Shown: positions 20,078 to 35,956, counted from the first letter of the stretch. The stretch: DNA of 64,000 bases from Bacteroidota bacterium (GCA_008933835.1 WBUG01000006.1:1-64000); one strand, 5' to 3'. Notes: generated by a model from the sequence alone, not told the origin. A program made the numbers and translations.

Positions 20078-22560
20078 CAATCCATGTTCTTCAGGAGGAT
20101 CTCGAGCTGTTCTTCGGTCTCGATGAGCACTTCGCGCGCCTTGCTGCCGTCGAACGGTCCCACCACTCCCGCCTCCTCCAGCTGGTCCACCAGCCGGGCG
20201 GCGCGGGAGTAGCCGACGCTGAGCCGGCGTTGCAGGAGCGAGACCGAGCCCTGCTGGTGCCGGACGATGATGCGGGCCGCCTCGTCGAACATGTCGTCGC
20301 GGTCCCCCGCCCCGCCGGCGCCGTTCCCCTTCTTCTTCTCCAGCGCGGACGGCAGCTCGTACATGCGGCTGTACCCCTTCTGCTTGCCGATGTGCTGCAC
20401 GAGCTCCTCCACCTCCTCGGTGGAGATGTAGGCGTTCTGGATGCGGACCGGTTTCGGCGTGCTGGCCGAGAGGTAGAGCATGTCGCCCCGGCCGATGAGC
20501 TGCTCCGCGCCGCCGCCGTCGATGATGGTGCGCGAGTCGATGCGCGACGACACCGCGTAGGCGATGCGGGACGGGAAGTTGGCCTTGATGACGCCGGTGA
20601 TGACGTCCACCGACGGCCGCTGCGTGGCGAGCACGAGATGGATGCCGACGGCACGCGCCAGCTGCGCGATGCGGGCGATGGACTCTTCCACCTCCTTCGC
20701 GGTGGTCAGCATCAGGTCCGCCAGCTCGTCGATGATGACGACGATGTACGGCAGGAAGCGGTGCTTCACCGTGTCCGTGTCCTTCCCCTTCAGCCTCCCC
20801 TCCTTGAACCGCTGATTGTAGTCGGTCACGTGCCGCACCCCCGCGGAGGCGAGCAGGTCGTACCGCCGCTCCATCTCCGTGACGCACGACTTCAGCGCGA
20901 GCACGGCGTTGGCCGGCTGCGTGATGATCTTCTCGTCGATGTCCGGCGAGACCGCCAGGAAGTGGTTCTGCATCTGCAGGTACAGGCTCAGTTCGATCTT
21001 CTTCGGGTCGACGAGGATGAACTTCAGTTCGGACGGATGGAGACGGTAGAGCAGGCTCGCGATGATGGTGTTGATGCCGACCGATTTTCCCATGCCGGTC
21101 GCGCCGGCGATGAGCACGTGCGGCATCTTCGCCAGGTCGTCGATGTAGATCTCGCCGGTGATGGTCTTCCCCATCGCGATGGGGAGCGCCGCTTTGCTGT
21201 CGCGGAACTTCTCGGAGTTCAGGATGCTGCGGATGGTGACGATCTGCGGCTTGTGGTTCGGGATCTCCACGCCGACGGTCCCCTTCCCGGGGATGGGGGC
21301 CTCGATGCGGATGCCGCGCGCCTGCATCGCCAGCGCGAGGTCGTTGGAGAGCGACGTGATCTTCGAGACCTTCACCCCCGTGGCGGGGACCAGCTCGTAG
21401 AGCGTCACCACCGGTCCGGGCGTCACGCTCACGTTCGCGATCTCGACGCCGAAGTCCGCCAGTTTCGCCTGGAGGAAGGCGGCGTTGTTCTTGAGCTCTT
21501 CGTCGCTGATCTTCTCTTCGTACTTCCGCGGGTCCAGCAGTTCGACCGAGGGGAACACATAGTCGATCTCCTCGTCCTCCACTTCGCGTTCCTCCAGCTC
21601 CGCTTCCTTCTCCTGCACCCCCTCCAGGATCTCCAGCGGCGGTTCCGCGCCGGGCACCGCGGGCAGATGCGGGATCACCGGTTCGGGCATCCCCTCATCG
21701 TCCTCCGCGGCCGGCTCCGGCCGACGGACCGTGGCGCGTCGTGGCGCCGGCGTCTCGCGCAGTTCCGGCAGCTCTTCGTCCGGACGTTTGACTTTTATCT
21801 CCGCCGCGGCGGTCCTCCGCTCCTCCTCCTTCGCCAACGCCTTCTCCTCCTGCCGTTCCTTCCACCGGTCCAGCGTCGCGCCGAACGACCCTCCGGCCGC
21901 CGACAGCATCGCGGTCATCCGTTCGGTGGTCTTGTGCAGGTCCAGGTCCACCGCCAGCGTCACCGCGATGACGGCGAGCGCGGAGGTGACGATGAGGCCA
22001 CCGGCCAGACCGACCGACTGCTGCAGGACGGTGGCGAAGAACGCCCCGACGCTGCCGTGCCACTCCGGCGTCAGCACCTCCGCCATCCCGGCCTTCCGGG
22101 CGAGACCGAAGAACGCCGAGCCGAGGAGCGCCAGCACCACGGCGTAGTTGGTGAAGTAGACGAGCCGCCGGACGTCGCCGTTGCGCAGCATCGTCCATCC
22201 CCACAGGAAGAGGAGGAACGGAAGCGCGAACGCGGCGAGGCCGACCGTGCCGTTGATGAGGAAATTGGAGAGGAGCGCGCCGAAGAGTCCCAGCCAGTTG
22301 GAGGTGGACTCCGCCTTCTGCTGCACCACGGGATCGTTGGTGAAGACCTTGAAGAGGTCCGTGAAGCGGATGTCGCCGTTCGCCTCGTCCGCCGCGGTGT
22401 ACGAGACGAGCGAGAGGAGCGTCATGAGGGCGAAGACGATGACGAGGAAGGAGAGGACCTGGCGGCGCTGCGAAAAGGTCCGTTTCGGCGCCTCGGTCCG
22501 CTTCCGGCGGGGAGGCGGCGGTACGGGCGACGGGTCCTGCGTGAGCGTGAAGTCCTCCAT
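20077..22560 (-). CDS. ftsK: DNA translocase FtsK/SpoIIIE
   Basis: N-terminal TM region; 'HVLIAGATGMGKSVGINTIIASLLYRLHPSELKFILVDPKKIELSLY...IVVIIDELADLMLT...LVLATQRPSVDVITGVIKANFPSRIAYAVSS'; gamma domain. Confidence 0.97.
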   Translation of the reverse strand: MEDFTLTQDPSPVPPPPRRKRTEAPKRTFSQRRQVLSFLVIVFALMTLLSLVSYTAADEANGDIRFTDLFKVFTNDPVVQQKAESTSNWLGLFGALLSNFLINGTVGLAAFALPFLLFLWGWTMLRNGDVRRLVYFTNYAVVLALLGSAFFGLARKAGMAEVLTPEWHGSVGAFFATVLQQSVGLAGGLIVTSALAVIAVTLAVDLDLHKTTERMTAMLSAAGGSFGATLDRWKERQEEKALAKEEERRTAAAEIKVKRPDEELPELRETPAPRRATVRRPEPAAEDDEGMPEPVIPHLPAVPGAEPPLEILEGVQEKEAELEEREVEDEEIDYVFPSVELLDPRKYEEKISDEELKNNAAFLQAKLADFGVEIANVSVTPGPVVTLYELVPATGVKVSKITSLSNDLALAMQARGIRIEAPIPGKGTVGVEIPNHKPQIVTIRSILNSEKFRDSKAALPIAMGKTITGEIYIDDLAKMPHVLIAGATGMGKSVGINTIIASLLYRLHPSELKFILVDPKKIELSLYLQMQNHFLAVSPDIDEKIITQPANAVLALKSCVTEMERRYDLLASAGVRHVTDYNQRFKEGRLKGKDTDTVKHRFLPYIVVIIDELADLMLTTAKEVEESIARIAQLARAVGIHLVLATQRPSVDVITGVIKANFPSRIAYAVSSRIDSRTIIDGGGAEQLIGRGDMLYLSASTPKPVRIQNAYISTEEVEELVQHIGKQKGYSRMYELPSALEKKKGNGAGGAGDRDDMFDEAARIIVRHQQGSVSLLQRRLSVGYSRAARLVDQLEEAGVVGPFDGSKAREVLIETEEQLEILLKNMD

Positions 22561-23351
22561 CACTCTCCCTTGCCGCCCGTGGTGTCGATGCTGATGGGGA
22601 CGTGCGGAGCGCCGGGCGGTTCGGTCTTCTTCCGGAGCTTGATGACGTTGCCGGAGAGTTCCGGCACGACGTCGTAGAGGTCGATGGTGGTGCAGAGCTC
22701 GAGGTCCTTCGCGCACCCGATCTCCGCGAGGTACTTCCCGTGATCGCAGCTCTTCGCCATCTTGAGGAGGTTCTTGCTGAAGCTCTTGAACAGCGCCACG
22801 GCGGCGACCGCGGAATCGTTGAACTCGGTCTCGGTCTCCTCGTCGTCGATGAGCAGCTTGGTGACCATGCCGGCGCACACCGCGTCCTCGATGCAGAACT
22901 GCGTCTGCTTCCCGGCGCAGAGGATGTAGACGTCCTCCTTCAACTCCTTGATGCGCTCCACCACCGCGGTCACGTTCACGAATCCGGCGACGAGCAGGTT
23001 CTTCGCATACCGCGCCTTCCACATCGCCGGCGCTCCGTTGGTGGTGGAGAAGATGATGGACTTCCCCTTCACCGCATCGGCCGTGTACTCCGCCGGCGAA
23101 TTGCCGAGATTGAACCCTTCGATGATGCGCCCGTTGCGTTCTCCGCCGCGGAGCACCACGTCGCCGAACAGGTTGCCGGACACCTTCACCGCCGATTCGA
23201 TGGTGTTCACCGGAATGATCTCCCGAGCGCCGTTGGACAGCGCGGCGATCACCGTCGAGCTCGCGCGGAGCACGTCGATGACCACGACGTTCTTGTCCCG
23301 AAGGAACAGGTCGTCGATCTGAGACAGTGAAAAGAATACTTCGATCTTCAT
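22560..23351 (-). CDS. 2-phosphosulfolactate phosphatase (ComB family)
   Basis: 'VVIDVLRASSTVIAALSNGAREIIPVNTIESAVKV...LRGGERNGRIIEGFNLGNSPAEYTADAVKGKSIIFSTTNGAPAM'. Confidence 0.88.
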   Translation of the reverse strand: MKIEVFFSLSQIDDLFLRDKNVVVIDVLRASSTVIAALSNGAREIIPVNTIESAVKVSGNLFGDVVLRGGERNGRIIEGFNLGNSPAEYTADAVKGKSIIFSTTNGAPAMWKARYAKNLLVAGFVNVTAVVERIKELKEDVYILCAGKQTQFCIEDAVCAGMVTKLLIDDEETETEFNDSAVAAVALFKSFSKNLLKMAKSCDHGKYLAEIGCAKDLELCTTIDLYDVVPELSGNVIKLRKKTEPPGAPHVPISIDTTGGKGE

Positions 23352-23376
23352 GGTTCTCCCCCCGCGTGGAGCGGTC

Positions 23377-24459
23377 TCACGTTTTCTTCAGGAACGGCAG
23401 CGGAACGACCTCCGCCTCCGCATGTTTCCCCCGCACGTCGATGTGCACCGTCGTCCCCGGCTCCGCCGCGGACACGGGCACGTAACCCAAGGCGATCCCC
23501 TTCTCGAGCGAGGGGGAGAACGTACCGCTCGTGACGGCACCGGCCGGGGTTCCGCCCACGACGATGGAATATCCGTGCCGCGGCACCGCCTTCTCTTTCA
23601 GCACCATCCCCACGAGCTTGCGTTTGAGCCCCTCCGCTTTCGCCTTCTCCAGGACGCTCCGCCCGACGAAGTCACCCTTGCCGAGCTTCGTGATCCATCC
23701 CAGGCCCGCCTCAAGCGGGTGCGTGGTGTCGTCGATGTCGTTGCCGTACAGGCAGTAGCCCATTTCGAGCCGCAGCGTGTCCCGTGCGCCGAGTCCGATG
23801 GGCTGGATGCCGTGCGGAGCACCGGAGGAGAAGATCGCCTCCCATACGGCACCGGCCGCCGCCGGATCGAAGGCGAGTTCGAAACCGGGTTCGCCCGTGT
23901 ATCCGGTCCGCGAGATGATCATCGGCGTGCCGGCGAGCGTTCCGCGGACAAAATGGTAGTACGGGATGGAGGCGAGGTCGGTCCCCGTCAGCGGCTGCAG
24001 CACGGCAAGGGACGAGGGGCCCTGCACCGCCAGCAGCGCGGTCTCGTCGCTGCGGTCCGTGAACGTGACGCCGTCGGGCCGGTGTTTCGACATCCACTCC
24101 CAGTCCTTCGCGATGTTCGCGGCGTTCACCACCACCATGTACGACCGCTCCGCCAGCATGTACACGATCAGGTCGTCCACGATGCCGCCGTGCTCGTAGC
24201 AGAGGGCCGAGTACTGCGCCTTCCCGGGCGTCAGTTTCGACACGTCGTTCACGGTGACGCTCTGGAGGAACGCCAGGGCGTTCGGCCCTTCGGCGTAGAA
24301 TTCTCCCATGTGCGATACGTCGAACACACCGGCGGCCGTGCGGACGGCCCGGTGCTCGTCGATGATGCCCGCGTACTGCACCGGCATCTCGTACCCGGCG
24401 AACGGGACGAGCTTCGCCCCGGCGCGCTGATGGAGGGAATGGAACGGCGTCCGTTTCAT
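23377..24459 (-). CDS. gcvT: Glycine cleavage T protein (aminomethyltransferase)
   Basis: '[50 protein letters not shown]...[13 protein letters not shown]...[21 protein letters not shown]'. Confidence 0.95.
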   Translation of the reverse strand: MKRTPFHSLHQRAGAKLVPFAGYEMPVQYAGIIDEHRAVRTAAGVFDVSHMGEFYAEGPNALAFLQSVTVNDVSKLTPGKAQYSALCYEHGGIVDDLIVYMLAERSYMVVVNAANIAKDWEWMSKHRPDGVTFTDRSDETALLAVQGPSSLAVLQPLTGTDLASIPYYHFVRGTLAGTPMIISRTGYTGEPGFELAFDPAAAGAVWEAIFSSGAPHGIQPIGLGARDTLRLEMGYCLYGNDIDDTTHPLEAGLGWITKLGKGDFVGRSVLEKAKAEGLKRKLVGMVLKEKAVPRHGYSIVVGGTPAGAVTSGTFSPSLEKGIALGYVPVSAAEPGTTVHIDVRGKHAEAEVVPLPFLKKT

Positions 24460-25103
24460 GACTTCTTCACCTTCTTCCAGTCCTCGAGGAACCGTTCGAG
24501 ACCGAGGTCGGTGAGCGGATGCTTGATGAGCTGGTCGATCACCTTGAACGGCATCGTGCAGACGTGCGCCCCCATCAGTCCCGCCTGCACCACGTGCAGC
24601 GGATGCCGGACGCTCGCCACCAGCACCTCCGTCTCGTACCCGTAATTATTATAGATGGTCACGATCTGTTCGATGAGCTGCATGCCGTCCGTGCTCACGT
24701 CGTCCAGCCGGCCGACGAACGGGCTGATGTAGCTCGCCCCCGCCTTGGCCGCCAGGAGGGCCTGCGTCGGCGAGAAACAGAGCGTGACGTTGGTGCGGAT
24801 CCCCTCGCCGTGCAGCGCCTTCACCGCCTTCAGCCCCTCTTTGATGAGCGGGACCTTGATGACGATGTTGCTGTGGATCTTCGCCAGGGTGTGCGCCTCC
24901 GCCATCATCCCGGCGAGGTCGGTCGAAACCACCTCGGCGGAGATGGGGCCGTCCACCACCGCGCAGATCTCCTTCAGCAGCGGGATGAACTCCTTCCCCT
25001 CCTTCGCCACGAGGGAGGGGTTCGTGGTGACGCCGTCCAGCACGCCGAGGGCGTTCGCCTCGGTGATCTCGGCAAGGTTCGCGGTGTCGATGAAGAACTT
25101 CAT
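24456..25103 (-). CDS. tal: Transaldolase (fructose-6-phosphate aldolase/TalC-type)
   Basis: '[36 protein letters not shown]...[54 protein letters not shown]'. Confidence 0.95.
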   Translation of the reverse strand: MKFFIDTANLAEITEANALGVLDGVTTNPSLVAKEGKEFIPLLKEICAVVDGPISAEVVSTDLAGMMAEAHTLAKIHSNIVIKVPLIKEGLKAVKALHGEGIRTNVTLCFSPTQALLAAKAGASYISPFVGRLDDVSTDGMQLIEQIVTIYNNYGYETEVLVASVRHPLHVVQAGLMGAHVCTMPFKVIDQLIKHPLTDLGLERFLEDWKKVKKS

Positions 25104-25158
25104 GATGGCTCCGTCGGGAGCGCGTCCCTCCCCGGCCGGGGCCGGGACGCGCGCCGGT

Positions 25159-26745
25159 TCAGGTGGTGAATTCCGATGTAATGTCCTTGTCCTGCTTCAC
25201 CGAGACGAACTGGAACTCGTCGATGGGAAGCGACTTGTCCGGTTCGATGGTGAGCAGCGTGCGGAAACGGAACGCGAGACGGTTCTTCCGGTTGAAGAAC
25301 CGGCCGTCGGACATGTACTCCGCCATGGTGGGCGAGAGACGGAGTCGCAGCCGGCGCTCTCCCGACTCGGCCCGGAACCGCTGCATCCACCGCTCGATGT
25401 TGCTCAGGATGGTGGTCTTGGACTGGATGTTGCCGCTGCCGCCGCACGTGGGACACGGTTCGGTGAAGCTGTGGATGATGCTCTGCCGCTGGCGCTGCCG
25501 GGTGATCTGCATCAGGCAGAACTCGGTCAGCGGAAGGATGGTGTGCTTCGCCCGGTCCCGCTTGAACTCCTTCTTCACCTCGTCGTACACCTTCTTCCGG
25601 TTCCGCTCGTCGGACATGTCGATGAAGTCGATGACGATGATGCCGCCGAGGTCCCGCAGCCGGATCTGCCGGCAGATCTCCCGCGCGGCCTCCAGATTGG
25701 TCCGCAGCGAGTTCTCCTCCTGCTCCTTGTTCGCCGCGTACCGGCCGCTGTTCACGTCCACCACCACCATCGCTTCGGTCTGCTCCACGATGATGTACCC
25801 GCCGTGTTTCAGCCACACCTTGCGGGTGAGCAGCGTCGCGATCTCCTTCTCGATGCCGAACGAATCGAAGATGGGCTGCCGCTTCCCGTACTGCTCGATG
25901 CGGTCCTCCATCTCCGGCGACACCGTCTTGACGTAGGACTTGATCTCGCGGTAGAGCTTCTTGTCGTCGATGACCACATGCTCCACCTGCTCGCTGAACA
26001 GGTCGCGGATGACGCTGGAGGTGGTGGCCATGTCCTTGTAGAGGAGCGCGGGGGGACGTTCGTTCTTCGCCGTGGCCTCGATGTCGTGCCAGGTCTTCAG
26101 GAGCGATTCCAGGTCCTGCAGGAAGAGGGTCTCATCCTGGTTCTCCGCGTTCGTGCGGACGATGACGCCGAATCCCTGCGGAAGGATGGTCCTCACGAGC
26201 CGGCGGAGCCGGCGGCGTTCCTTGAAACTGACGATCTTCTTCGAGATACCGACCTTGCCGTCGAACGGCAGCAACACCAGGAACCGTCCGGGGAGCGAGA
26301 CCTGCGAGGTGACCCGCACCCCCTTCTTTCCGACCGGTTCCTTGGTGACCTGGACGATGATCTCCTGCCCCTTTTGGAGGTTCACTTCGCGGCGCCGGTC
26401 CTCGCGGAGACGCTTCGGGGCCGGCTTCGGCCGCGCCGGAGCGCCGTTCCCCTCGCCCTCGTCGGTGCCGTCGTCATCATCGTCGTCGTCGTCCAACATG
26501 GTGTTGAACTCGTCCTGATAACTGCTGATGTCGGAGAAATGGAGGAATCCGTCCTGCTGCATTCCGATGTCGATGAACGCTGCCTGAATCCCCGGCATCA
26601 CTTTGGCGACCTTCCCGAAGTATATGTCACCCACCATCCGCTCTTTCTCGGGGGTCTCCACGAACAATTCTGCCAGCCGCCCGTCCTCCGTGATCGCAAT
26701 CCTGATCTCGTTCCCGACAGAATTGATGAGGATCTCTTTCTTCAT
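25159..26745 (-). CDS. rng: Ribonuclease G/E family
   Basis: '[30 protein letters not shown]...[23 protein letters not shown]...VDVNSGRY...[11 protein letters not shown]...CPTCGGSGN'; ATG at 26745. Confidence 0.93.
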   Translation of the reverse strand: MKKEILINSVGNEIRIAITEDGRLAELFVETPEKERMVGDIYFGKVAKVMPGIQAAFIDIGMQQDGFLHFSDISSYQDEFNTMLDDDDDDDDGTDEGEGNGAPARPKPAPKRLREDRRREVNLQKGQEIIVQVTKEPVGKKGVRVTSQVSLPGRFLVLLPFDGKVGISKKIVSFKERRRLRRLVRTILPQGFGVIVRTNAENQDETLFLQDLESLLKTWHDIEATAKNERPPALLYKDMATTSSVIRDLFSEQVEHVVIDDKKLYREIKSYVKTVSPEMEDRIEQYGKRQPIFDSFGIEKEIATLLTRKVWLKHGGYIIVEQTEAMVVVDVNSGRYAANKEQEENSLRTNLEAAREICRQIRLRDLGGIIVIDFIDMSDERNRKKVYDEVKKEFKRDRAKHTILPLTEFCLMQITRQRQRQSIIHSFTEPCPTCGGSGNIQSKTTILSNIERWMQRFRAESGERRLRLRLSPTMAEYMSDGRFFNRKNRLAFRFRTLLTIEPDKSLPIDEFQFVSVKQDKDITSEFTT

Positions 26746-26995
26746 TACATCCTTTCTGTTTTGGTCCACTCCCTGCCGCCGTTCCAGCCTTTGGAACGCG
26801 TCTTCTTGTTTAGAGTCGGTGGTGTGCAGGGTGCCGACTGCCTCTCGATTGTGACCCAACGGATACACCCCTTCTGTCCGGCGCAACACATCGAAAAATC
26901 AACGACCTGCCGGAATTTTTTCACAATTTGCTTGAAATTTACGAAATGTCTGCGAGGTGTGCAAGGTGAGAATGGAAGGGGGAGGAGATAAAAAA

Positions 26996-27090
26996 AGCCA
27001 AGCTTACTGCATCACACTTTTGTTTGGAGGCTGTTGCTTCCTTCCGGACCTGGCAGGGTTGTCCAACAAGAAGTTGCACAGGGCTTGGCT
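26996..27090 (-). ncRNA. ffs: Bacterial small SRP RNA (4.5S)
   Basis: Minus strand contains 'CCTGCCAGGTCCGGAAGGAAGCAGC' apical motif, closing AGCCAAGC/GCTTGGCT stem and downstream T-run. Confidence 0.93.
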
Positions 27091-27140
27091 ATGAACCAAG
27101 GGAAAGGCCAAAGGATCCGGCATCTTTCCTCATCGTATCG

Positions 27141-27214
27141 TGGAGCTGAGCGGGATCGAACCGCCGACCTATTCGTTGCGAACGAATCGCTCTCCCAAAC
27201 TGAGCTACAGCCCC
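27141..27214 (-). tRNA. tRNA-Ala (CGC)
   Basis: Cloverleaf GGGGCTGTAGCTCAGTTTGGGAGAGCG-ATTCG-TTCGCAA-CGAAT...GGTTCGATCCCGCTCAGCTCCA. Confidence 0.9.
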
Positions 27215-27312
27215 AATATGTACGAAGAACAAATCACAAGGCAAAAATCCCAAAAACTTCGAGAGCTCCGTTGCCCCCTGGGAAATTGACCTATATTCTG
27301 GGACTGAGTTGA

Positions 27313-27354
27313 GTGCCGTTGTTCGGCACGAAATCCCGACGCTTTTTGTCGGGA
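27313..27354 (-). terminator. Two adjacent hairpins, candidate terminator for an upstream ORF-free transcript
   Basis: TCCCGAC-gcttttt-GTCGGGA (27334-27354) and GTGCCG-ttgtt-CGGCAC (27313-27329). Confidence 0.45.
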
Positions 27355-27490
27355 CTACAGCCCCAGAACTATCAAGAACATCTCTCACTTCCCGAAGAAC
27401 CCTGGACGGAGGTCATTGCCCCCACCGTCTCACGGCGTTCACCGCCGATCCTTCAGGCCCGTTGAACCGAAAAATCCGTCAACTGATTCA

Positions 27491-27519
27491 AATATAGCAA
27501 AAAGCGGAGGAAGATTCAA
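27491..27519 (-). promoter_or_regulatory. Candidate sigma70-type promoter (TTGAAT-N17-TATATT)
   Basis: Minus strand -35 TTGAAT at 27514-27519, -10 TATATT at 27491-27496, 17-nt spacer. Confidence 0.5.
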
Positions 27520-27531
27520 CTGGAATTTTGG

Positions 27532-28470
27532 TCATTCTTTGCCCGGACCATGCTCCCGGTACCACCGGATGGTCTGCTGCACCCCCTCCTTCAATCCCAT
27601 CTTCGCTTTCCAGCCGAGGGAGGTGAGGCGGGAGACGTCCAGCAGTTTCTGCGGCGTTCCGTCCGGTTTGGAGGGGTCGAACTCCAGCGCTCCCCGGTAT
27701 CCCACCGCCTCCTTGATCATCCCGGCCAGTTCGAGGATGGTGATATCGGTGCCGGTGCCGATGTTCACGAAATCATCCCCGTCGTAGGTGTTCATCAGGA
27801 AGATGCAGGCGTCCGCCATGTCCTCCACGTACAGGAACTCCCGCCTCGGCCTCCCGCTTCCCCACAGGGTAACGGACGGGGCGCCGCTCTTCTCCGCATC
27901 GACGAACTTCCGGATGAGCGCCGGCAGCACGTGCGAGTTCTGCAGGTCGAAGTTGTCGTTCGGACCGTACAGGTTCGTCGGCATCACCGAGATGTACCGT
28001 GTGCCGTACTGCCGGTTGTAGGAGCGCACCATCTCGATGCCGGCGATCTTCGCCAGGGCGTACGGCTGATTGGTCGGTTCCAGCGTGCCGGTGAGGAGGT
28101 ACTCCTCCTTCATCGGCTGCGGTGCGTGCTTCGGATAGATGCACGAACTGCCGAGGAAGCAGAGCTTCGTCACGCCGTGGCGGTACGATGCGTGGATGAC
28201 ATTGTTCTGCACCGCGAGGTTCTGGTAGATGAACTCCGCGGGGTAGGTGTTGTTGGCGTGGATCCCCCCCACCTTTGCCGCCGCCAGAAAGACGTACTCC
28301 GGCCGCTCGGCGAAGAAGAAACGCTCCACTGCGATCTGGTCGGTCAGGTCCAGTTCCGCGTGCGTGCGGTGGACCAGGTTCGCATACCCCTGCGCCTGCA
28401 GCAGCCGCAGGATGGCCGAACCGACGAGACCGCGGTGTCCCGCGACGTAGATCTTCGACTGCTTCTCCAC
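27532..28470 (-). CDS. fcl: GDP-L-fucose synthase
   Basis: '[20 protein letters not shown]...[43 protein letters not shown]...[14 protein letters not shown]'. Confidence 0.95.
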   Translation of the reverse strand: MEKQSKIYVAGHRGLVGSAILRLLQAQGYANLVHRTHAELDLTDQIAVERFFFAERPEYVFLAAAKVGGIHANNTYPAEFIYQNLAVQNNVIHASYRHGVTKLCFLGSSCIYPKHAPQPMKEEYLLTGTLEPTNQPYALAKIAGIEMVRSYNRQYGTRYISVMPTNLYGPNDNFDLQNSHVLPALIRKFVDAEKSGAPSVTLWGSGRPRREFLYVEDMADACIFLMNTYDGDDFVNIGTGTDITILELAGMIKEAVGYRGALEFDPSKPDGTPQKLLDVSRLTSLGWKAKMGLKEGVQQTIRWYREHGPGKE

Positions 28471-28472
28471 GG

Positions 28473-29510
28473 TCAGTATCCCCTCTTCTTCACCAGTTCG
28501 TAGTCGGCCTTCGCCATCAGCCGCGCGAGGTCGGCGAACTTCGTCGCCGCTTCCCAGCCGAGTTTCTGTTTGGCCTTCGCCGGATTGCCGATGAGCAATT
28601 CCACTTCGGTGGGTCGGTAGTACTTCGGGTCCACTTCCACCACGACGCGGCCGTCCAAGAGACCCCTCTCGGACTCCCCTTCCCCCTCCCAGCGCAGCGA
28701 CATCCCGAGCTCCGCGAAGGCCGCCTGCACGAACTCACGCACCTCGCGCGTCTCGCCGGTGGCCAGGACGAAGTCATCGGGCTGTTCCTGCTGCAGCATC
28801 CGCCACATCCCTTCCACGTACTCCGGCGCGTATCCCCAGTCCCGTTTCGCGTTCAGGTTCCCCAGCGACAGGCTCTTCTGCATCCCCAGTTTGATGCGCG
28901 CCGCCGCCATCGTGATCTTGCGCGTCACGAACGTTTCGCCGCGCCGCGGAGACTCGTGGTTGAACAGGATGCCGTTGCAGGCATAGAGTCCGTACGCTTC
29001 GCGGTAGTTCACGATGATCCAGTAGCCGTACAGCTTCGCCACGCCGTACGGACTGCGGGGATAGAAGGGGGTCGACTCGTCCTGCGGCACCGCCTGCACC
29101 TTGCCGTAGAGCTCGCTGGTGGAGGCCTGGTAGAACTTCGTCCGGATGCCGGTCTCGCGGATGGCGTCCAGGAACCGCAGCGTCCCCACCGCGTCCACCT
29201 CGGCGGTGTACTCCGGAACTTCGAACGACACCTTCACGTGGCTCTGCGCCGCGAGGTTGTAGATCTCGTCGGGCCGGACCTTTTCCAGCAGACGGTTGAT
29301 GTTGCTCGTGTCCGTGATATCGCCGTAGTGCAGGAAGAACCGGCTTCCGCTGTACTTCGGGTCGTTGAACAGATGATCGATGCGGCCGGTGTTGAACGAG
29401 CTGCTCCGGCGGATCATGCCGTGCACTTCGTATCCCTTCTCCAGCAGCAGTTCCGCCAGGTACGATCCGTCCTGACCGGTGATGCCCGTGATGAGCGCGA
29501 TGCGTGCCAT
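28473..29510 (-). CDS. gmd: GDP-mannose 4,6-dehydratase
   Basis: '[43 protein letters not shown]...[40 protein letters not shown]'. Confidence 0.97.
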   Translation of the reverse strand: MARIALITGITGQDGSYLAELLLEKGYEVHGMIRRSSSFNTGRIDHLFNDPKYSGSRFFLHYGDITDTSNINRLLEKVRPDEIYNLAAQSHVKVSFEVPEYTAEVDAVGTLRFLDAIRETGIRTKFYQASTSELYGKVQAVPQDESTPFYPRSPYGVAKLYGYWIIVNYREAYGLYACNGILFNHESPRRGETFVTRKITMAAARIKLGMQKSLSLGNLNAKRDWGYAPEYVEGMWRMLQQEQPDDFVLATGETREVREFVQAAFAELGMSLRWEGEGESERGLLDGRVVVEVDPKYYRPTEVELLIGNPAKAKQKLGWEAATKFADLARLMAKADYELVKKRGY

Positions 29511-29511
29511 G

Positions 29512-30471
29512 TCACAATTCCTTGTTGGTCCAGTAGTCGATGAGGTCCGTCAGCGTCGTCCGGAACGGGATGTCCGCCCTCCAGCCGACCGAGTGTCCGA
29601 TGGCGCTCGGATTGCCGGCCAGGAGCTGGATGTCGTATCCGCGGAGCCGCTTGGCGTCGACGTTCAGTTCGTACGTCTCGCCGGTGATGTCCTGATACAG
29701 GTCGATGATCTCGCGGATGGAGAAGATGCGGCCGGAACAGAGGTTGAAGATGTAGTTGGTGCGGTTGTCGATCTGCGAGAGCATCCAGTAGCCGCGCACG
29801 ATGTCGCGGACGTCCGTGAAGTCCCTCCGGGCGGCGACGTTGCCGACCCGCAGGACGCGCGGGGCGCCGGTGCGTCGGATGTCGACGATCTGCTTCGCCA
29901 GGGAGGAGCAGACGAAGTTCGGTTTCTGTCGCGGGCCGGTATGGTTGAACGGCCGCGCGATGACGATGTTGAGTCCCTCGTACTTCTTGTACGTCTGGGC
30001 GATGTAGTCCACGCTCGTCTTGCTCGCGGCGTACGGGTTGACGGGCTGAGGGATGGACTGTTCGGTGTGGAGCTGCGGGAGGCCGAAGGTCTCGCCGTAC
30101 ACCTCGCCGGAGGTGACGACGATGATGCGCGGGGAGATCTCGCACGCCTTCACCGCTTCGAAGATGTTGATGGTGCCGATGACGTTGGTACGGAAGGTCT
30201 CGGCGGCGAACTCGAACGAGCTCGGCACGAAGGCCTGGCCGGCGACATGGAAGATGATGTCCGGCTTCACCTCTTTGATGACCTTGAACACCGGCTGGAA
30301 CTCGCCGATCTCGCAGTGGAAGAGGGTGACGTCATCGCCGTGCGCGCGGATGTTGTCCGCCTTCTCCAGGTCCCGAAGGATGCCGAAGATCTGCGCCGTC
30401 GTGTTCGCCCGGATGTAATCGGCGAGATGGCTGCCGGCGAAACCGCCGATGCCGGTGATGAGCACTTTCAT
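29512..30471 (-). CDS. NAD-dependent epimerase/dehydratase, GDP-6-deoxy-D-mannose reductase-like
   Basis: '[22 protein letters not shown]...[10 protein letters not shown]...[38 protein letters not shown]'; adjacent to gmd/fcl. Confidence 0.8.
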   Translation of the reverse strand: MKVLITGIGGFAGSHLADYIRANTTAQIFGILRDLEKADNIRAHGDDVTLFHCEIGEFQPVFKVIKEVKPDIIFHVAGQAFVPSSFEFAAETFRTNVIGTINIFEAVKACEISPRIIVVTSGEVYGETFGLPQLHTEQSIPQPVNPYAASKTSVDYIAQTYKKYEGLNIVIARPFNHTGPRQKPNFVCSSLAKQIVDIRRTGAPRVLRVGNVAARRDFTDVRDIVRGYWMLSQIDNRTNYIFNLCSGRIFSIREIIDLYQDITGETYELNVDAKRLRGYDIQLLAGNPSAIGHSVGWRADIPFRTTLTDLIDYWTNKEL

Positions 30472-30561
30472 AGGATGCCGTTGACGTTTGGAAGGACGGA
30501 GGAAGATACGAAAAAAAGGAGAACGGAAACAGAGCGGAAGGAAGTAATGAACGGTGATCGG

Positions 30562-30601
30562 TTCAATGATTCAATGAGTCAATGATTCAATGAATCAATC
30601 C
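30562..30601. repeat. Octamer tandem repeat, 4-5 copies of ttcaatga
   Basis: ttcaatga ttcaatga gtcaatga ttcaatga atcaatcc. Confidence 0.8.
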
Positions 30602-30609
30602 ATTCCATT

Positions 30610-30650
30610 TAAAAAACAAAGTCCCGTCAAACTCTCGTTCAACGGGACTG
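30610..30650 (-). terminator. rRNA operon intrinsic terminator
   Basis: Minus strand AGTCCCGT...ACGGGACT stem followed by TTTGTTTTTT just downstream of 5S. Confidence 0.8.
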
Positions 30651-30661
30651 GAAAAAAAAAT

Positions 30662-30775
<114 letters not shown>

Positions 30776-30853
30776 AAAGTTCTGACGATCAGGATGCTGC
30801 ATATGATCTTCCAAGTTTATTGATGCACGCGATATGCATTCAATAAAAAAATT

Positions 30854-33853
<3,000 letters not shown>

Positions 33854-34016
33854 AAAAATCTTTATTGAAGACATATACGTCAGTGCATCAATAAACTTGT
33901 TAAGAGCATATGCAATTTACTACAATCTGCCTACTGCAGGACCGTTTGCCCGCTCGCGCGGACGACTGAGTCCCATTCGACAGATTCATCCTGATTGTCA
34001 AAGAACAAAAAACTTG

Positions 34017-34089
34017 TGGAGCTAAGCGGGATCGAACCGCTAACCTCCTGCGTGCAAGGCAGGCGCTCTCCCAATTGAGCTATAGCCCC
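34017..34089 (-). tRNA. tRNA-Ala (TGC) in the 16S-23S spacer
   Basis: Minus strand GGGGCTATAGCTCAATTGGGAGAGCGCCTGCCTTGCACGCAGGAGGTTAGCGGTTCGATCCCGCTTAGCTCCA. Confidence 0.95.
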
Positions 34090-34124
34090 ATAGCCTCGTC
34101 AGTAGAACCTCCTGCTTGACAACG

Positions 34125-34198
<74 letters not shown>

Positions 34199-34303
34199 GG
34201 GAAACCGAAGATGGTACTTAAAAAATTTGTGTGCACGGAACAATCAAGCCAGTGGTCTTATCTCGTTGAATTCAACGATGCTTTCGCATCATTGTCTCCA
34301 TAA

Positions 34304-35835
<1,532 letters not shown>

Positions 35836-35956
35836 TAAATAACTTTATTTCAACGGAGAATAAGATCTGTTTTTTGAAACAATAGGCTTGATTAGAAGCC
35901 GTGCACACAAATTTTCAAAGAACGAATCCGTTGAGTTGCGTTTCAAACGGGTCTCT

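Noticed and set aside
25120-25152. Hairpin GCGCGTCCC...GGGACGCGC between rng and tal
   Set aside because: Real inverted repeat but easily explained as an ordinary intercistronic hairpin; too little evidence for RNase G autoregulation
26921-26950. Possible Rex-like site (TTGTGAAaaaaTTC on the minus strand) upstream of rng
   Set aside because: Only the left half-site matches; not near the hydrogenase genes
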